Positions 8,902 to 17,924 of a stretch of DNA of 32,351 nucleotides are shown here, one piece after another (within the stretch, counting starts at the first letter, position 1; each line of letters begins with the position of its first letter). The stretch covers positions 1 through 32,351 of the forward strand of contig JAERTG010000173.1 in NCBI GenBank assembly GCA_016845065.1, read 5' to 3'. A program made the position numbers and the translations under genes. The notes below the pieces were generated by a model. It did no database searches. It saw only the letters and a program-made list of their open reading frames with translations, and was not told the origin of the DNA. This DNA comes from Fidelibacterota bacterium (GTDB lineage: Bacteria; Fidelibacterota; UBA8477; JABMPR01).

Positions 8902-9321
8902 ATGAATGCATTAAAAGGGATGGCAGAGGAACACGGACACTGGATCATACGTTTACAATTAGCAGCTATTTTTATTTTTCACGGGGTGATCAAATTTCCT
9001 ATGGCAGAAATGATGGCTGAAGGAATGGGTATGCCTGTAATGGGTGTTTACTTGCTTGCAGTATTGGAAGTTCTGGCTGGTTTGGGTTTTCTGGCCGGTC
9101 CCTTCCTTGGATCAATGGTAACTCAGATCTCCGGCGCTCTGGTTTCAGTTGTGATGGCTGGGGCGATAGCCATGGTTCACTTTCCACAGTGGAGCTTTGT
9201 GGCATCAGATGCCAAACCAATGGGTGGTATGGAATTCCAACTCCTGGTACTATTGCTGGGTGTTTTATTTGCCTTACGGGGAAATGAGTTCCTCAGTGCA
9301 GAAAGAGCCAAAACCAGCTAA
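8902..9321 (+). CDS. DoxX family membrane protein
   Basis: 139 residues with four predicted membrane helices. The opening (IIRLQLAAIFIFHGVIKFP) and glycine-rich second helix (LEVLAGLGFLAGPFLG) fit the DoxX/DoxD family (PF07681). DoxX proteins are linked to quinone-dependent sulfur or redox chemistry and to oxidative stress, but most are uncharacterised. GAGAGGATAAAT precedes ATG 8902. A strong terminator follows at 9346. It is 270 bases after the P450, so it is probably a separate unit. Confidence 0.85.
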   Translation: MNALKGMAEEHGHWIIRLQLAAIFIFHGVIKFPMAEMMAEGMGMPVMGVYLLAVLEVLAGLGFLAGPFLGSMVTQISGALVSVVMAGAIAMVHFPQWSFVASDAKPMGGMEFQLLVLLLGVLFALRGNEFLSAERAKTS

Positions 9322-9345
9322 CCGACTTCAACTTGAAGATACCAC

Positions 9346-9377
9346 AAGCCCTTTGAGTAATCGGAGGGCTTTTTTTA
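9346..9377 (+). terminator. Rho-independent terminator after DoxX gene
   Basis: A 7-base-pair stem AAGCCCT (9346-9352) with AGGGCTT (9365-9371), a 12-base loop and a T run through 9376, 25 bases after the DoxX stop. It lies between convergent genes. Confidence 0.85.
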
Positions 9378-9495
9378 TATCTAAGAGTCGAATCCGGTAA
9401 CCTCAACCAGGGATATCATTCTGGATAAATGAATAATCAACAGATCAAAGCAATCCCTAGCACATTCAAGCTATAAATAAAAAATTTTAGCGATT

Positions 9496-9822
9496 TTATA
9501 CAGGTGCTGCGACGCAGGTAGAAACCCCACCTTGCAGATTTATCAGATTGTCAAAACCATGTTGATGTTGTAGATATTCAATGACCCGCTTTGACCGGAC
9601 AGCATGTTGACAGATGACAACCAGGTCCTCGGTTCTGGGCAACTTATCCAGTGCCTGGGTGAGCTGGTTCATGGGAATATTGATCACATTTTCCCCCCGT
9701 ATAAAGGGGGTTTCCCAAAGCTCACGAACATCCAATATTCGGATATCCCCTTGCTCGTATTTCTTGATAAATTGATCCAGGTTGATTTCTCTATCCAAAA
9801 CGATTACGCCACCCTCTTTCAT
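9496..9822 (-). CDS. Single-domain rhodanese (sulfurtransferase)
   Basis: A 108-residue rhodanese domain. ILDVREL, INIPMNQL and the active-site loop CQHAVRS (Cys71 to Arg76, CX4R) are all present, then INLQGGVSTC near the end. The catalytic Cys would carry a persulfide for sulfur transfer. ATG 9822 has no good ribosome site of its own. It is preceded and overlapped by a small ORF in another frame that does have one (9791-9922), so it is either translated by coupling or is the downstream part of a frameshifted longer protein. It converges with DoxX, another family tied to sulfur and redox chemistry. Confidence 0.85.
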   Translation of the reverse strand: MKEGGVIVLDREINLDQFIKKYEQGDIRILDVRELWETPFIRGENVINIPMNQLTQALDKLPRTEDLVVICQHAVRSKRVIEYLQHQHGFDNLINLQGGVSTCVAAPV

Positions 9823-9922
9823 TTAAATAGGCCATCATCTGACCTTGAATACCATTATCAAAGTATTCGCGACAATAACAGCATGCAATGTGATTCTTTT
9901 TGTCATGTATAGATTTAAACAT
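9791..9922 (-). CDS. Small Cys-rich ORF overlapping the rhodanese start
   Basis: A 43-residue ORF (MFKSIHDKKNHIACCYCREY at the N-terminus, ending NERGWRNRFG). Its ATG has AAAGGAG eight bases upstream (AGGAG is the complement of 9931-9935), the best ribosome site in this gene pair. CCYC at residues 14-17 may bind metal. Its last 32 bases overlap the rhodanese ORF in another frame. Removing one G from the GGG run (complement of 9812-9814) would join the frames as NERGGVIVLD, giving one protein with a Cys-rich N-terminus and a rhodanese domain. It may be a coupled leader peptide or the 5' half of a frameshifted gene. No family was recognised. Confidence 0.5.
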   Translation of the reverse strand: MFKSIHDKKNHIACCYCREYFDNGIQGQMMAYLNERGWRNRFG

Positions 9923-10107
9923 AAGAAAATCTCCTTTTTCGGAAAATTGAAACTCATCCATACGTATAATTGAAGAAATGTTGACCAATCTGGGAAGCAA
10001 AGCACGATTATTGCAGGATTAACCCACCAATACTTTATTGATAATATGTGGGGGGATACGATCTTATGGATTGATCACCTCATGGAAACTGCTTCCTGGA
10101 GATTCTT

Positions 10108-13100
10108 ATGAGACCGATATTCCGCCTGTCCTCCCTCTTCCTTTTTGTGATGATAAATTTATCAACTTCCTTTGGTCAAGCTCCTGATTGGAGCTCTGTC
10201 ACAATGGCTGGTGGTACTGGTAATGATCGCGGTACTTGCGTAGCAGTTGACGCAGCTGGGAATTCCTATGTGGCCGGGTATTTTTATGAGGAAGCGACTT
10301 TTGGGAGTATCACCATCACCTCTTCCCTTTATAAGGAATTATTTGTCGCCAAAATGTCCCTGGATGGTGCGTGGCTTTGGGCTGTGAATGCTGGCGGTAG
10401 CAACCACTCTGAAATTACATCAATCGCTCTGGATGCTCTAGGAAATGCATATGTTACTGGGGATTATCACGGATCACCTGACTTTGGAGGTCACTCACTG
10501 ACTTCCTACGCCTATACTGTGGATATTTTTATTGCTAAAATCAGCAGTAGTGGAGAATGGCAGTGGGCTGTTTCAGCTGGAGGTGGTAGCGATTCAGAAA
10601 AAGGATACGACCTTGCTCTGGATGGGGGTGGCAACATTTATGTGACCGGATATTTTCAAGAAACAGCAAGTTTTGGCACAACCACACTCACAAGTAATGG
10701 TAACTCTGATGTATTCATCGCTAAACTCAACCCAAGTGGTGGTTGGCTAGGCGCACTAGGCATTGGAAACACAGACTCAGATTATGGCGTTGCCATTACA
10801 GTTGATGCCTCCGACAATGTCTATGTGGCCGGCAGTTATTCCGGAGATATTACTTTGGGGACAACCCAGCTCAATAGTGAGACTGATGGAAGCACCTTTG
10901 TAACCAAGCTGGATTCTTACCTCAGTTATCAGTGGGCAAAATCAGCGGATGGCGGGGATATTAATGATATCATCACTGATGCATCAGGGAATGCCTACGT
11001 CACAGGTGAATCTGAACAGGGAGCAACATTTGGATCGATTTCCGCTAATGGCGCAATATTCATTGCTAAAATGGATGATTCAGGAACCTGGCTCTGGGCA
11101 ACTTCTCCCACTGGTACTTACTGGGGAGTTGGTTACGGACTTTGCATAGATGATGAGACTAATCTTTACTGTACTGGATATTTTGAAGGTGAAATTAATT
11201 TTGATTCAAACATATTATTGGCCCAATCAGAAAGTGAAACCCTGTTTGCTACTAAAATGACAGCCTCTGGGGAATGGGTGTGGGCAACTCAATCATTCGG
11301 CACTGGAGCTATTGAAGGACACGGCATTAGTGTAAATAATGACCAGACCGTATCCTTGGTAGGAGGGTTCTATCATACAGTCCAATTTGAGTCAGACACA
11401 TATACTTCAGCTGGCAGTAGGGATATTTTCTGTGTCACTCTAAATGATACAGCAAGCTTTGTGGCTAACTTCTCAGCGGATGCTACCGAGGGGGTTGCAC
11501 CTGTTACTATTAATTTTATGGATCAATCTATTGGGAATCCTAGTTCATGGCAGTGGGATTTTCAGAATGATGGGACCATTGATAGCTATGTACAAAATCC
11601 ACAATGGACTTATACTCAAAATGGATTTTATACCGTTTCTCTTATCGTATCTGATGGTGTACAAACATCAAGTTCTGTTAAAGAAAATTACATCAATCTC
11701 CATGTATCCATTCCAGATGATAATTTCAGAGAGGCCATCAATAATAATCTCGGACAGCCATCTGACTACTATCCAACGATTAGTGATTTACACTCAATTA
11801 CTGGTTCCTTCTCTGCGGCAGGAAACTGGATTTCCTCAATTGAAGGAGCTCAACATTTAGTAAACGTAACTTCAATAAGTGTAGCAAATAATCAGATAAC
11901 AGATCTCGGTCCACTCGCCGGTTTAGAACAGCTAAACTTTATCTTTGCTGAAGGAAACCATATATCGAACATCTCCAATTTGTTCAGTTTGCCGGTTTTA
12001 ATTGAAATTGACTTGTCAGATAACTTTATAGCCGATGTCTCAAGTCTCTTGAGATTCCCTTTTTTAAGTCGCATTTTTCTAAACAACAATCAGATAGTAA
12101 ATATCTCTTCCCTGTCCGAGCTACAATACTTGACTTATCTGTGGTTGGAGAACAATCATATCACCGATATTTCCGCTCTAAGCAATCTTGTGGAGATTGA
12201 AAGCGTGAAACTTGCTGGTAATGGAATATCTGATATTGCTCCTCTGCTCGACAATACAGGGCTTGGAGAAGGTGATAACCTGCTTCTGTATAATGAATTT
12301 CTCCCAGAAAATAACCCTCTTTCTCATGAGGCATTTCAAGTTCATTATGATTTACTGAATGCGAGGGGCTTGAACTATCTCACCTTTCCCCCAGAAGCAA
12401 ACAATGTATCACCGTGCTATCCCACACCGACAAGACATGCTGATGATATCCTCTCAACAGTACTGTTGGAATGGCGTGGCAACTATGCAAATGAAAATAC
12501 CATGCATGAACTCTGGCTGGGTACATCTCCAGATGAGATGTACAGTCTAGGCTTTATTTCTGCTACAAATGATACCATATTCTCTTTTCAGCCGACACTT
12601 CTTCCCAATACAAATTACTGGTGGAAAGTGAGAGCAACCACTACAAGTGATACGGTGTGGAGTGGATTATGGCATTTCAAAACAGAGAGTGTTGGTATTC
12701 CACCAACTGCAAATTTTTCTGCCGACCTGTTTTCTGGGGAAAGCCCACTTCTGGTCACCTTTTCAGACTTATCTGAAGGAGACATCGAAACCTGGGCCTG
12801 GGATTTTGAAAACGATGGAACCATTGATAGTTATGAACAGAATCCACAACACCAATACGCTGAGGTCGGTCATTATTCGGTCTCTTTAACGGTTACAAAC
12901 CCTGATGGAAGTGATACAGAACTCAAGGAAGCATACATTACAATTACTCCTCCCAATATCACTTTTACTGTCAAGCTAGACGGTACTGGAGATTACACTT
13001 CAATACAATCTGCGATTGATGGTGTTTCGGATGGCCAGATCATCGTGGTTTATCCAGGTACTTATTATGAAAACATCAACTTCAATGGCAAGGCAATCAT

Positions 13101-14214
13101 TGTCGAATCCCTCTTTTCTTCAAGCCAGATAGCAGCCACTATCGATGAGACCATCATTAACGGTGGTGGTAGCGGAAATGTGGTTCGGATAAATAGTGGC
13201 GAAGGTTCTGAAACTAAGCTAATTGGTTTTACCATTACAAACGGCTCATCCTCAAACACAGGTGGCGGCATCATGATGTATGGGACCAGCCCAACAATAT
13301 CTCACTGCAAAATTGTAGGCAACAATGCCACAAACTATGGCGGTGGTATCGCCTGTCTACAGAATTCCAATCCTGTGCTACAGTATTTGGAGATACTAAA
13401 CAACACCTCCAATGAGGGTGGTGGTATTGATGTGTACTTGTCCAACCCCACTCTTAAAAATATACTTTTATCAAATAATATCGTCACTTCCACAGGTGGT
13501 GGTATAGCCCTGTCGGATTGTTCTGAATTATCAATTGAGCATCTAACCATCACTGAAAACGTTGCCCAATGGGGCGGTGGAGTATTTCTGACTAGCTCTG
13601 AACTCACAATAAGCAATTCAATCCTGTGGGACAATACACCTCAGGAAATTTATTTCAACGGGTATTACGATCCCAATCAAGTTGGTATTGCCTACTCGGA
13701 CATTGATGGTGGCGAAAATGGAATCGTTGTTCAAAATGGGACTCTCGATATGGGAGATGGTTGGATAAATGTGCATCCCTTCTTTAATGACGGGTATAGA
13801 CTTACAGAATGGTCACCTTGCATTGATACAGGCGACCCTGATTCGCCACTCGATCCAGATAATACCAGAGCTGATATGGGCGCCTTCTATTTTGACCCAG
13901 ACTACGTTTCAATCGATTCCGAATTGGATAAAATTGAATCATTTCGTGTCCTGCAGAACTATCCCAACCCCTTTAACCCCCGCACTATGATCAGTTATAG
14001 CTTACCCGACCAATTAATAGTCTCCCTGATTATTTATGATGTCCAGGGCAAAGTGGTGCAAACTTATGGTCCTGAGATGAAACCAGCAGGCCAGTATGAG
14101 CAAGTGTGGAACGGATATGATTTTTCGGGAGCTTCAATTGAGACGGGATTATACTTCGCCCACCTGACTGCGGGTCCCCATACCGAGACTATCAAGATGC
14201 TATATCTTAAATGA
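10108..14214 (+). CDS. Large secreted mosaic protein: SBBP-like repeats, PKD, LRR, PKD, beta-helix, sorting domain
   Basis: 1368 residues. Order: signal peptide (1-24); about seven SBBP-type repeats (about 30-445; VAVDAAGNSYVAGYF and GNAYVTGDYH recur, with FIAKM/FVTKL) likely forming a propeller; a PKD domain (about 450-530, WQWDFQNDGTIDSYVQNP); internalin-like leucine-rich repeats (about 535-715, NNQITDLGPLAGLEQL); a fibronectin III-like segment (about 770-855); a second PKD (about 865-945, WAWDFENDGTIDSYEQNP, nearly a copy of the first); a right-handed beta-helix (about 950-1255, with repeated GGG-I turns); and a type IX-like C-terminal sorting domain from about 1283 (LQNYPNPFNPRT). TGGAG lies near ATG 10108. 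It is probably surface-attached and may bind a polysaccharide or partner; no catalytic site was identified. Confidence 0.92.
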   Translation: MRPIFRLSSLFLFVMINLSTSFGQAPDWSSVTMAGGTGNDRGTCVAVDAAGNSYVAGYFYEEATFGSITITSSLYKELFVAKMSLDGAWLWAVNAGGSNHSEITSIALDALGNAYVTGDYHGSPDFGGHSLTSYAYTVDIFIAKISSSGEWQWAVSAGGGSDSEKGYDLALDGGGNIYVTGYFQETASFGTTTLTSNGNSDVFIAKLNPSGGWLGALGIGNTDSDYGVAITVDASDNVYVAGSYSGDITLGTTQLNSETDGSTFVTKLDSYLSYQWAKSADGGDINDIITDASGNAYVTGESEQGATFGSISANGAIFIAKMDDSGTWLWATSPTGTYWGVGYGLCIDDETNLYCTGYFEGEINFDSNILLAQSESETLFATKMTASGEWVWATQSFGTGAIEGHGISVNNDQTVSLVGGFYHTVQFESDTYTSAGSRDIFCVTLNDTASFVANFSADATEGVAPVTINFMDQSIGNPSSWQWDFQNDGTIDSYVQNPQWTYTQNGFYTVSLIVSDGVQTSSSVKENYINLHVSIPDDNFREAINNNLGQPSDYYPTISDLHSITGSFSAAGNWISSIEGAQHLVNVTSISVANNQITDLGPLAGLEQLNFIFAEGNHISNISNLFSLPVLIEIDLSDNFIADVSSLLRFPFLSRIFLNNNQIVNISSLSELQYLTYLWLENNHITDISALSNLVEIESVKLAGNGISDIAPLLDNTGLGEGDNLLLYNEFLPENNPLSHEAFQVHYDLLNARGLNYLTFPPEANNVSPCYPTPTRHADDILSTVLLEWRGNYANENTMHELWLGTSPDEMYSLGFISATNDTIFSFQPTLLPNTNYWWKVRATTTSDTVWSGLWHFKTESVGIPPTANFSADLFSGESPLLVTFSDLSEGDIETWAWDFENDGTIDSYEQNPQHQYAEVGHYSVSLTVTNPDGSDTELKEAYITITPPNITFTVKLDGTGDYTSIQSAIDGVSDGQIIVVYPGTYYENINFNGKAIIVESLFSSSQIAATIDETIINGGGSGNVVRINSGEGSETKLIGFTITNGSSSNTGGGIMMYGTSPTISHCKIVGNNATNYGGGIACLQNSNPVLQYLEILNNTSNEGGGIDVYLSNPTLKNILLSNNIVTSTGGGIALSDCSELSIEHLTITENVAQWGGGVFLTSSELTISNSILWDNTPQEIYFNGYYDPNQVGIAYSDIDGGENGIVVQNGTLDMGDGWINVHPFFNDGYRLTEWSPCIDTGDPDSPLDPDNTRADMGAFYFDPDYVSIDSELDKIESFRVLQNYPNPFNPRTMISYSLPDQLIVSLIIYDVQGKVVQTYGPEMKPAGQYEQVWNGYDFSGASIETGLYFAHLTAGPHTETIKMLYLK

Positions 14215-14238
14215 GTAAATAAAACAGGGCTATTCACT

Positions 14239-14596
14239 GACTGGTTGAATTATTTAGAAGCCAAATCCTCAAGAAATTGATTAGACCTCTTCTGGAGGTT
14301 TGATCCAAACTTCCTCTTAGGTCCATGTTGATTATGATGAACTTTATCGGGCTACTGAGGTCTACTTCATCCAGAAAATTTATAAGAATTTTGGGAGTAC
14401 ATTTATACAACAGGTTATGAACACCCCGAGTCTATCGATTGTAAATGGAAACCCTCTGTCTGACTCAAAGATAATCATTTCCAATTTTGAATTTTTGGCA
14501 CTTCTGATCAGTATCGCAGAACAATTAACTGATCACGTAAAAGCCTATCTGGAAAAAGGAGACAACAGAAAGTTCTGTAATAGTCCTAGTCCTTAA
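14239..14596 (+). pseudogene. Possible remnant of a disrupted gene
   Basis: Between two genes, protein-like reading continues across one stop and one frameshift. Frame A reads DWLNYLEAKSSRN from 14239, TGA at 14278, then LDLFWRFDPNFLLG up to 14322. Frame B is open from 14321 to the TAA at 14594-14596 and reads DYDELYRATEVYFIQKIYK onward for 91 residues, but has no start codon before ATG 14417. The composition of frame B (amphipathic helix, then SLSIVNGNPLSD) looks like real protein. I do not recognise the family. It could instead be a 59-residue ORF from 14417, or chance. Confidence 0.3.
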
Positions 14597-15014
14597 GACG
14601 AATCTCCAGCTTTGAGTCAATACCGACTTCCACGTTAAATGAAGCAAGAGCAAATTCAGGTGGTCCAAATCGACCAAATACATTGTTTGAGAATGCATAT
14701 GGTTCTGTAGGCCGTCTATATATATCTCGATTTAACTCGTCATCACCATTTATATCCTGGAATACTGCAATAGCATATGTGCCAGGTGGTATATTTTCAA
14801 ATCTGTGAGTTGCCTCTATATCTCGCACGGGAACATTCACATTAATAAACGATTCACCAATTTTAGGGAATCCATTTTTCTCAAAGACACCTATGTTTAC
14901 CGTTCCCCCCCACTCTGCAACGACATCAACAATTTTTACCTCTACACCCCCATTTTGGGCTCTTAGATTCATACCTGTTAACAAGATTACGACTATTAAA
15001 ATTGAATTCCGCAT
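14586..15014 (-). CDS. Secreted DUF2141 domain protein
   Basis: 142 residues: a signal peptide (about 1-19, ending LRAQ) and a DUF2141 beta-sandwich (PF09912). Family hallmarks are PPGTYAIAVFQDINGDDELN, the PTEPYAFSNN motif and GPPEFALASF before the last strand. The family is periplasmic or secreted and of unknown biochemical role, often near transporters and regulators. ATG 15014 has AAGGAG seven bases upstream; the longer frame to 15050 has none. Its 3' end overlaps the possible gene remnant by 11 bases. Confidence 0.88.
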   Translation of the reverse strand: MRNSILIVVILLTGMNLRAQNGGVEVKIVDVVAEWGGTVNIGVFEKNGFPKIGESFINVNVPVRDIEATHRFENIPPGTYAIAVFQDINGDDELNRDIYRRPTEPYAFSNNVFGRFGPPEFALASFNVEVGIDSKLEIRLKD

Positions 15015-15133
15015 ATCTATCTCCTTCGGTTTAAATCGTTTACAAATCAAAGATAGATACTGATAAATCCTAAGATACTGCTCTGTGGTGAATGGGAAAC
15101 TTTTGGGGTAAATGGGACGGCAATAAATGGCTG

Positions 15134-16000
15134 TCAGGAGAGAAAGCTATCCTTCTTAATGCCCCTGGAGACAGGAATCGTTTGGTCGCTTACGAAAAAA
15201 TGAATGTAATATGCTCTGGCATTCCCGGAAATCTTCGAAATCTTCTGTCTGTTCACCATAAACGACCGGTGACATCTCTTCAATTCAGGAAAATCGCCTA
15301 ACTGAGTCTCAATACTTTTCAGAGTCGTTCGAATCAATTGTGTACTTAATTTGTTAGCCTCAAGGTAATGTACTGTGCAGTAGTTATCACTGGCCTGAAT
15401 AAATATCAAATCATCTAAGTTCAACTCAAGTGAATCGTTTTCAGAGTCACCGATTATCATATTCCTTTGCTCATTTGTTGATGGGTGTGTCATCAGACCA
15501 TCTTCAAGCTGCTGACTTAATTTTCTGGCATGCTTCTGATGCCTGTCATTGAGATATAACTCATTAACAAAAACCATAATGGTGAGGGGGAAAGCACCGA
15601 CTGAGGCAGTGATAATGATGAAAGTCAGTATCGCACCGGGATCAATAGCCTGGCCACCTACCTTGACATGGTATAAGTAATTAAACAATGCAATGGCGAT
15701 GATATTGAAGAGCCCATATAGTATATCCTTGCCTACTGTCCACTTATCTGGGTTAAAATATTTCGGAGCAGCTCGGGAGCTGATCAGGTAGTTAGCCAGC
15801 ATGACAAAGGTAGTGATCAAACCAAATCCAAAAACATAAAGTGACTTGTTGGTGGTCATATCACCCAGACCAAAGGGCTGAAAGAAGACCAGAAAGAGAA
15901 ATATGAACAGGCCGAATGAAAGGGATATGAGAAACTGATCTCTTAGATGCGAGACCCTGGGATAGGGTTTATGAATCCATTTTGTTCTATTGCTGCCCAT
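15134..16000 (-). CDS. Membrane-anchored LytTR family transcriptional regulator
   Basis: 288 residues: four membrane helices (about 25-45 with FQPFG, 55-75, 90-112, 120-145), a linker helix, and a C-terminal LytTR DNA-binding domain (about 190-285; LDDLIFIQASDNYCTVHY, CHRSFMVNRQKISKI, IPVSRG). This layout is common in Bacteroidota, where it acts as a one-piece membrane sensor and regulator. The ATG lies 14 bases inside the end of the MFS gene, so it is translationally coupled to it. It probably controls its own operon or a signal related to the transporter; no target site could be assigned. Confidence 0.9.
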   Translation of the reverse strand: MGSNRTKWIHKPYPRVSHLRDQFLISLSFGLFIFLFLVFFQPFGLGDMTTNKSLYVFGFGLITTFVMLANYLISSRAAPKYFNPDKWTVGKDILYGLFNIIAIALFNYLYHVKVGGQAIDPGAILTFIIITASVGAFPLTIMVFVNELYLNDRHQKHARKLSQQLEDGLMTHPSTNEQRNMIIGDSENDSLELNLDDLIFIQASDNYCTVHYLEANKLSTQLIRTTLKSIETQLGDFPELKRCHRSFMVNRQKISKISGNARAYYIHFFVSDQTIPVSRGIKKDSFLS

Positions 16001-17291
16001 TGTTTGTCGATGCCACTACCTGTTTTCTAGGATTCAGGAAGGGTAATAGTATAAGTGGTATAAAGGCAATCCAGCCATCCATAAACAGGACCTTTGCGTA
16101 TCCATGAATGTCTGCATACTTCCCTTGCCATAAGCTTGAATAAGAATAGACAAAATTATGGAGGGCCATGTATCCAGTAAACTGGGTGGCTGCAACTGCC
16201 GGGCTGGTCAGTCCCATAAACACAGCTGTACTGGTTCCCTGGACCAATCCGCTGGTAAAACTGTAAGCGATGGAGACATAGACAAACATTTCGATGCTGA
16301 CGCCGGCTGTTCCATCAATTCCGGTGAATTGACGGGCCAGGAAAAAGGTGGGGATGGTTGTGAGGACATACCATACTCCCAGGGCTTTACGGTGTCCAAC
16401 GCGATCGGATATCCATCCTCCTAAAACACAACCGCTAGCCGCAGAAATTGTACCCAGCATGGTCAATTGGGCAATTTGATTCTCATCCATTCCCAGATCA
16501 ACCTGAAGTGCAGATCCCAGTACCAGCCCCAAGGCCAGAGCCCCAAAGGGGAGCAGGGAGAATACCACTCCAACCAGGGGTCCTGTCCCTGATTTGAAAA
16601 ATCCCTGGTACAATTCTTTTAAGAATTGCTTCATTTGAGCCACTATTTCCTGGAATATACTGACTCCAGATTGGATTTTTTCTGTGATTGGATCTGCAGG
16701 TTCCTGAAGTCTCAAGGTTACGAAAATAAGGATGAGTGTGAGGGCAAGTAATACAAATGGGAAGGAAAACTCAAAGCCAAATTTGCCAGCTATTAACAAG
16801 GCACCACTACCACCTATGGCCTGCCCCAGATAGGATGATCCAAACATGAAACCATTGGCAATACCACGCTCATTTTCCGGTAGCACCTTTATGGCTAGAG
16901 CGTCGATGGCAACATCCTGGGTGGCAGCAAAAATATTATGGATGATGATGAGTGTGGTGAGTAGTTGAATATTTGTAGAATAGTCAAAAAATACAACAAT
17001 TCCCAGGGTTCCAATCATGGCCGCCTGTGCAGTTGCTATCCAGGTCCGCTTTGCGCCAAAACGCTTAAATTTAATGAGGTCAACCAGGGGTGCCCAAGCC
17101 CACTTAAAACCCCAGGGTGCATACAGTGAAGCAGTGAACAATCCAATTTCAGTGAGACCAACCCCACTCATTCGGAGGTGAGTCGCCAAAGCAATTGCAC
17201 TGAACCCAAAGGGGATACCTTCGGAAAGATAGAGGAGAGAAAACGCCAATAATCGGCCATTTTTAGTTTTTAGAGCATTTTTAGATAGCAT
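15987..17291 (-). CDS. MFS transporter, AmpG-like
   Basis: 434 residues with about 12 membrane helices. The N-terminus LLYLSEGIPFGFSAIALATH and the motif ATQDVAIDALAIKVLPENER followed by GIANGFMFGSSYLGQAIGG are typical of the AmpG (muropeptide permease)/acetyl-CoA transporter branch of the major facilitator superfamily. True AmpG imports anhydromuropeptides, but many family members have unknown substrates. Second gene of a leftward operon, 47 bases after the small membrane protein, and overlapping the LytTR regulator by 14 bases. No strong ribosome site at ATG 17291. Confidence 0.88.
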   Translation of the reverse strand: MLSKNALKTKNGRLLAFSLLYLSEGIPFGFSAIALATHLRMSGVGLTEIGLFTASLYAPWGFKWAWAPLVDLIKFKRFGAKRTWIATAQAAMIGTLGIVVFFDYSTNIQLLTTLIIIHNIFAATQDVAIDALAIKVLPENERGIANGFMFGSSYLGQAIGGSGALLIAGKFGFEFSFPFVLLALTLILIFVTLRLQEPADPITEKIQSGVSIFQEIVAQMKQFLKELYQGFFKSGTGPLVGVVFSLLPFGALALGLVLGSALQVDLGMDENQIAQLTMLGTISAASGCVLGGWISDRVGHRKALGVWYVLTTIPTFFLARQFTGIDGTAGVSIEMFVYVSIAYSFTSGLVQGTSTAVFMGLTSPAVAATQFTGYMALHNFVYSYSSLWQGKYADIHGYAKVLFMDGWIAFIPLILLPFLNPRKQVVASTNNGQQ

Positions 17292-17338
17292 GGGAACCTG
17301 ATTTAATGCGGTTTGGTACCTGGCTGGAGATAGATGAC

Positions 17339-17815
17339 TTAAGTTCCTATCATTTCTGACATGAATTGTCTGAGATTAGCCACCTGGTCAGCCGCTTTTA
17401 TTCTCCCAAGAGCTAATATTCCAAAAATGGAAACGATGAGTATTCCTGAAAGAAAATTCAATATCCAGGCTGTAATAGATGATTCCCCAACTGCCATGAG
17501 TGACAATGCCCACATGAGTGAGGCCAGAAATCCAACTGACCCCAGGATGACAAAAAACATTGATAGTGTAAACATGGATGGGTTGGGTCCGATGGTTTCG
17601 AATATTGTAGTTTTATTCTCATCCTCTTCAAGTCTAAGGGTCATTTCTGGAGACCACCATCTATGCTCACCTGCTTTGACGCTCACAGAGATCAAATGAT
17701 TGGCTATTTGGAGTGTAAATGGATTCTCCCGGGCACCTTGTTTTCCATGGAGTTTCTTAATGAGCGAATCTTGTGAATCGGTATGACTATATGTCCTGCG
17801 AATGTTAATGCTCAT
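17339..17815 (-). CDS. Uncharacterised two-helix membrane protein
   Basis: 158 residues. The N-terminal 75 residues are predicted soluble and beta-rich (FTLQIANHLISVSVKAGEHR, then WWSPEMTLRLEED). Two membrane helices follow (about 82-105 and 115-138), then a short amphipathic helix (ADQVANLRQFMSEMIG). The HRWWSPEM...GPNPSMFTLSMF layout resembles an uncharacterised family I recall from Bacteroidota-like genomes, but I cannot name it. First gene of the leftward operon with the MFS transporter and LytTR regulator, with a good promoter 34 bases upstream of its ATG. Confidence 0.75.
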   Translation of the reverse strand: MSINIRRTYSHTDSQDSLIKKLHGKQGARENPFTLQIANHLISVSVKAGEHRWWSPEMTLRLEEDENKTTIFETIGPNPSMFTLSMFFVILGSVGFLASLMWALSLMAVGESSITAWILNFLSGILIVSIFGILALGRIKAADQVANLRQFMSEMIGT

Positions 17816-17848
17816 ATGGAATCCAATTTGGTTAAGTTTTAATGATAC

Positions 17849-17877
17849 ATTTTATCATGTATACAGTATGAAGTCAA
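17849..17877 (-). promoter_or_regulatory. Sigma70-type promoter for the leftward 17815-15134 operon
   Basis: On the minus strand, -35 TTGACT (complement of 17872-17877) is separated by exactly 17 bases from -10 TAAAAT (complement of 17849-17854). The expected start near 17842 gives a leader of about 27 bases before ATG 17815. This is the best match to the sigma70 consensus noticed in the window. Confidence 0.65.
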
Positions 17878-17924
17878 GAGTGGGGATTAGGGTAGTGAGG
17901 ATGAATCAGGATCGCCTATAAAAC

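Noticed and set aside
8624..8911. A 95-codon minus-strand reading frame between the P450 and DoxX genes
   Set aside because: It has no ribosome site, overlaps both neighbours' ends, and its sequence matches no family; the region more likely carries the DoxX promoter.
10022..10057. CCCAC/GTGGG arms upstream of the large surface protein
   Set aside because: The arms are only five bases with a long loop and no second signal.
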